Below, piece after piece: positions 63,280-64,000 of a stretch of 64,000 nt of DNA. Source of the DNA: Nocardia cyriacigeorgica NBRC 100375 (lineage in GTDB: Bacteria > Actinomycetota > Actinomycetes > Mycobacteriales > Mycobacteriaceae); contig NZ_BAFY01000199.1 in assembly GCF_000308555.1 (NCBI RefSeq), positions 17,084 to 81,083 on the forward strand, given 5' to 3'. Below the pieces are notes generated by a model. It did not search any database and was not told where the DNA came from. It saw only the letters and a list, made by a program, of their open reading frames with translations. The stretch's first letter is position 1. Each line of letters opens with the position of its first letter. The translations under genes were made by a program, and so were the position numbers.

Positions 63280-64000
63280 GTGACGAAGGCGGAATCGGAG
63301 GCAGGCAGCTACGTCGAGCCGGGCGAGTTCAAGCGCGACACCAACTACATCACCACCCGGATCACCGCGGACGGCCGAGACGGCTACCCGGTGGCGCCGG
63401 ATCGATACCGGCTGGTCGCCGCCCGCGCCTGCCCCTGGGCCAACCGCACGCTCATCGTGCGCCGCCTGCTCGGGCTGGAACAGGTCATCTCGCTCGGGCT
63501 GTGCGGGCCCACCCACGACAAGCTGAGCTGGACCTTCGATCTCGACCCGGGCGAGGTCGATCCGGTGCTCGGCATCCACCGGCTGCGCGACGCCTACCTG
63601 GCCCGCTTCCCGGATTACCCGCGCGGGATCACCGTGCCCGCCATGGTCGACGTGCCGACCGGCCAGGTGGTCACCAATGACTACGCCCAGATCACCCTGG
63701 ACTTCTCCACCGAGTGGACCGAGTTCCATCGCCCCGGCGCACCGCAGCTGTATCCGCCGCAGCTGCGCGCGGAGATCGACGAGGTCAACCAACGGGTGTT
63801 CACCGAGGTCAACAACGGGGTCTACCGCTGCGGATTCGCCGGCGCCCAAGATGCCTACGACGCCGCCTACGACCGGCTCTTCACCGCCCTCGACTGGCTC
63901 GGCGACCGGCTGGCCGGGCAGCGCTATCTGGTCGGCGACACCATCACCGAGGCCGACGTGCGGCTGTTCACCACGCTGGTCCGGTTCGACGCCGTCTACC
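63280..64000 (+). CDS. ECM4/YqjG-type GST (glutathionyl/mycothiol-hydroquinone reductase), partial
   Basis: GTG at 63280, open to the window end, about 240 residues shown of an expected 320 or so. YRLVAARACPWANRTLIVRRLLGLE holds the active-site Cys of the omega/xi GST group, and IHRLRDAYL, ITVPAMVD, VNQRVFTEVNNGVYRCGFAGAQDAYDAAYDRLF are the expected Xi-class helices. These enzymes strip thiol adducts from hydroquinones; in actinobacteria the thiol is probably mycothiol. Divergent from the enoyl-CoA hydratase, 50 bp apart. Confidence 0.88.
   Translation, partial: MTKAESEAGSYVEPGEFKRDTNYITTRITADGRDGYPVAPDRYRLVAARACPWANRTLIVRRLLGLEQVISLGLCGPTHDKLSWTFDLDPGEVDPVLGIHRLRDAYLARFPDYPRGITVPAMVDVPTGQVVTNDYAQITLDFSTEWTEFHRPGAPQLYPPQLRAEIDEVNQRVFTEVNNGVYRCGFAGAQDAYDAAYDRLFTALDWLGDRLAGQRYLVGDTITEADVRLFTTLVRFDAVY

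Overview
The window looks like chromosome of a mycolic-acid actinomycete, most likely Nocardia or a close relative. The DNA is very GC-rich with strong GC3 bias. Proteins match mycobacterial families by recalled sequence features: CYP51, CYP123, a CYP125-type and a CYP144-type P450, mycothiol-dependent formaldehyde dehydrogenase MscR, an Mce protein, EspG/WXG100-type ESX proteins and a PtpB-like phosphatase. No rRNA, tRNA, CRISPR, IS element or prophage was seen. All identifications are by eye; no search was run.

Layout. 1-7.3 kb: tail of an outside gene, a terminator hairpin, an FtsX/MacB-type ABC permease with its ATPase, and two paralogous Ser/Thr kinases (one membrane-anchored, one apparently soluble). 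7.4-11.7 kb: a TIM-barrel AP-endonuclease-like protein, a TauD/AtsK-type alkylsulfatase, then an overlapping trio of CaiB-type CoA transferase, an undescribed 59-residue ORF and an HMG-CoA-lyase-like enzyme. 11.7-34.7 kb: a sterol/steroid-type oxidation island. It has a lone mceA-like gene divergent from cyp51; a seven-gene minus-strand run (cyp123, SDR, ferredoxin, NTF2-like, unknown protein, CYP125-type P450, glutathione peroxidase); a divergent plus-strand run (aldA, SDR, hydroxyisobutyrate-dehydrogenase-like, CMD protein, flavoprotein, TetR); then a Ddn-like F420 protein, a molybdopterin oxidoreductase, another P450, the mscR/metallo-hydrolase pair, and a CYP144-type P450 with its own TetR. 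Much of it is a rearranged counterpart of the M. tuberculosis Rv0760c-Rv0771 block.

34.7-39.4 kb: a TetR-controlled pair of fused ABC transporters followed by a 34-residue hydrophobic peptide gene with a near-perfect Shine-Dalgarno. 39.4-48.2 kb: GNAT protein, small membrane protein, lipoprotein, two paired acyl-CoA dehydrogenases, a secreted Ala/Pro-tailed protein, an epoxide hydrolase divergent from a WYL regulator, and an alpha/beta hydrolase. 48.2-50.7 kb: an orphan ESX-associated trio. 50.7-64 kb: phosphoribosyltransferase, nitrilase-family amidase, DEAD-box helicase, a large TM0106-type nuclease/helicase with eroded motifs, a PLP-barrel protein, a TetR-like fragment without its DNA-binding domain, a PtpB-like phosphatase, a truncated acyl-CoA synthetase, an enoyl-CoA hydratase and a partial ECM4-type GST.

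The most notable signal is a repeated operator, TCCAGACACRTGTCC and close variants, at the promoters of cyp51, cyp123, aldA and the TetR gene at 25949. It ties one P450 island into a single predicted regulon. In the TetR gene the operator covers the start codon of a probably leaderless mRNA.
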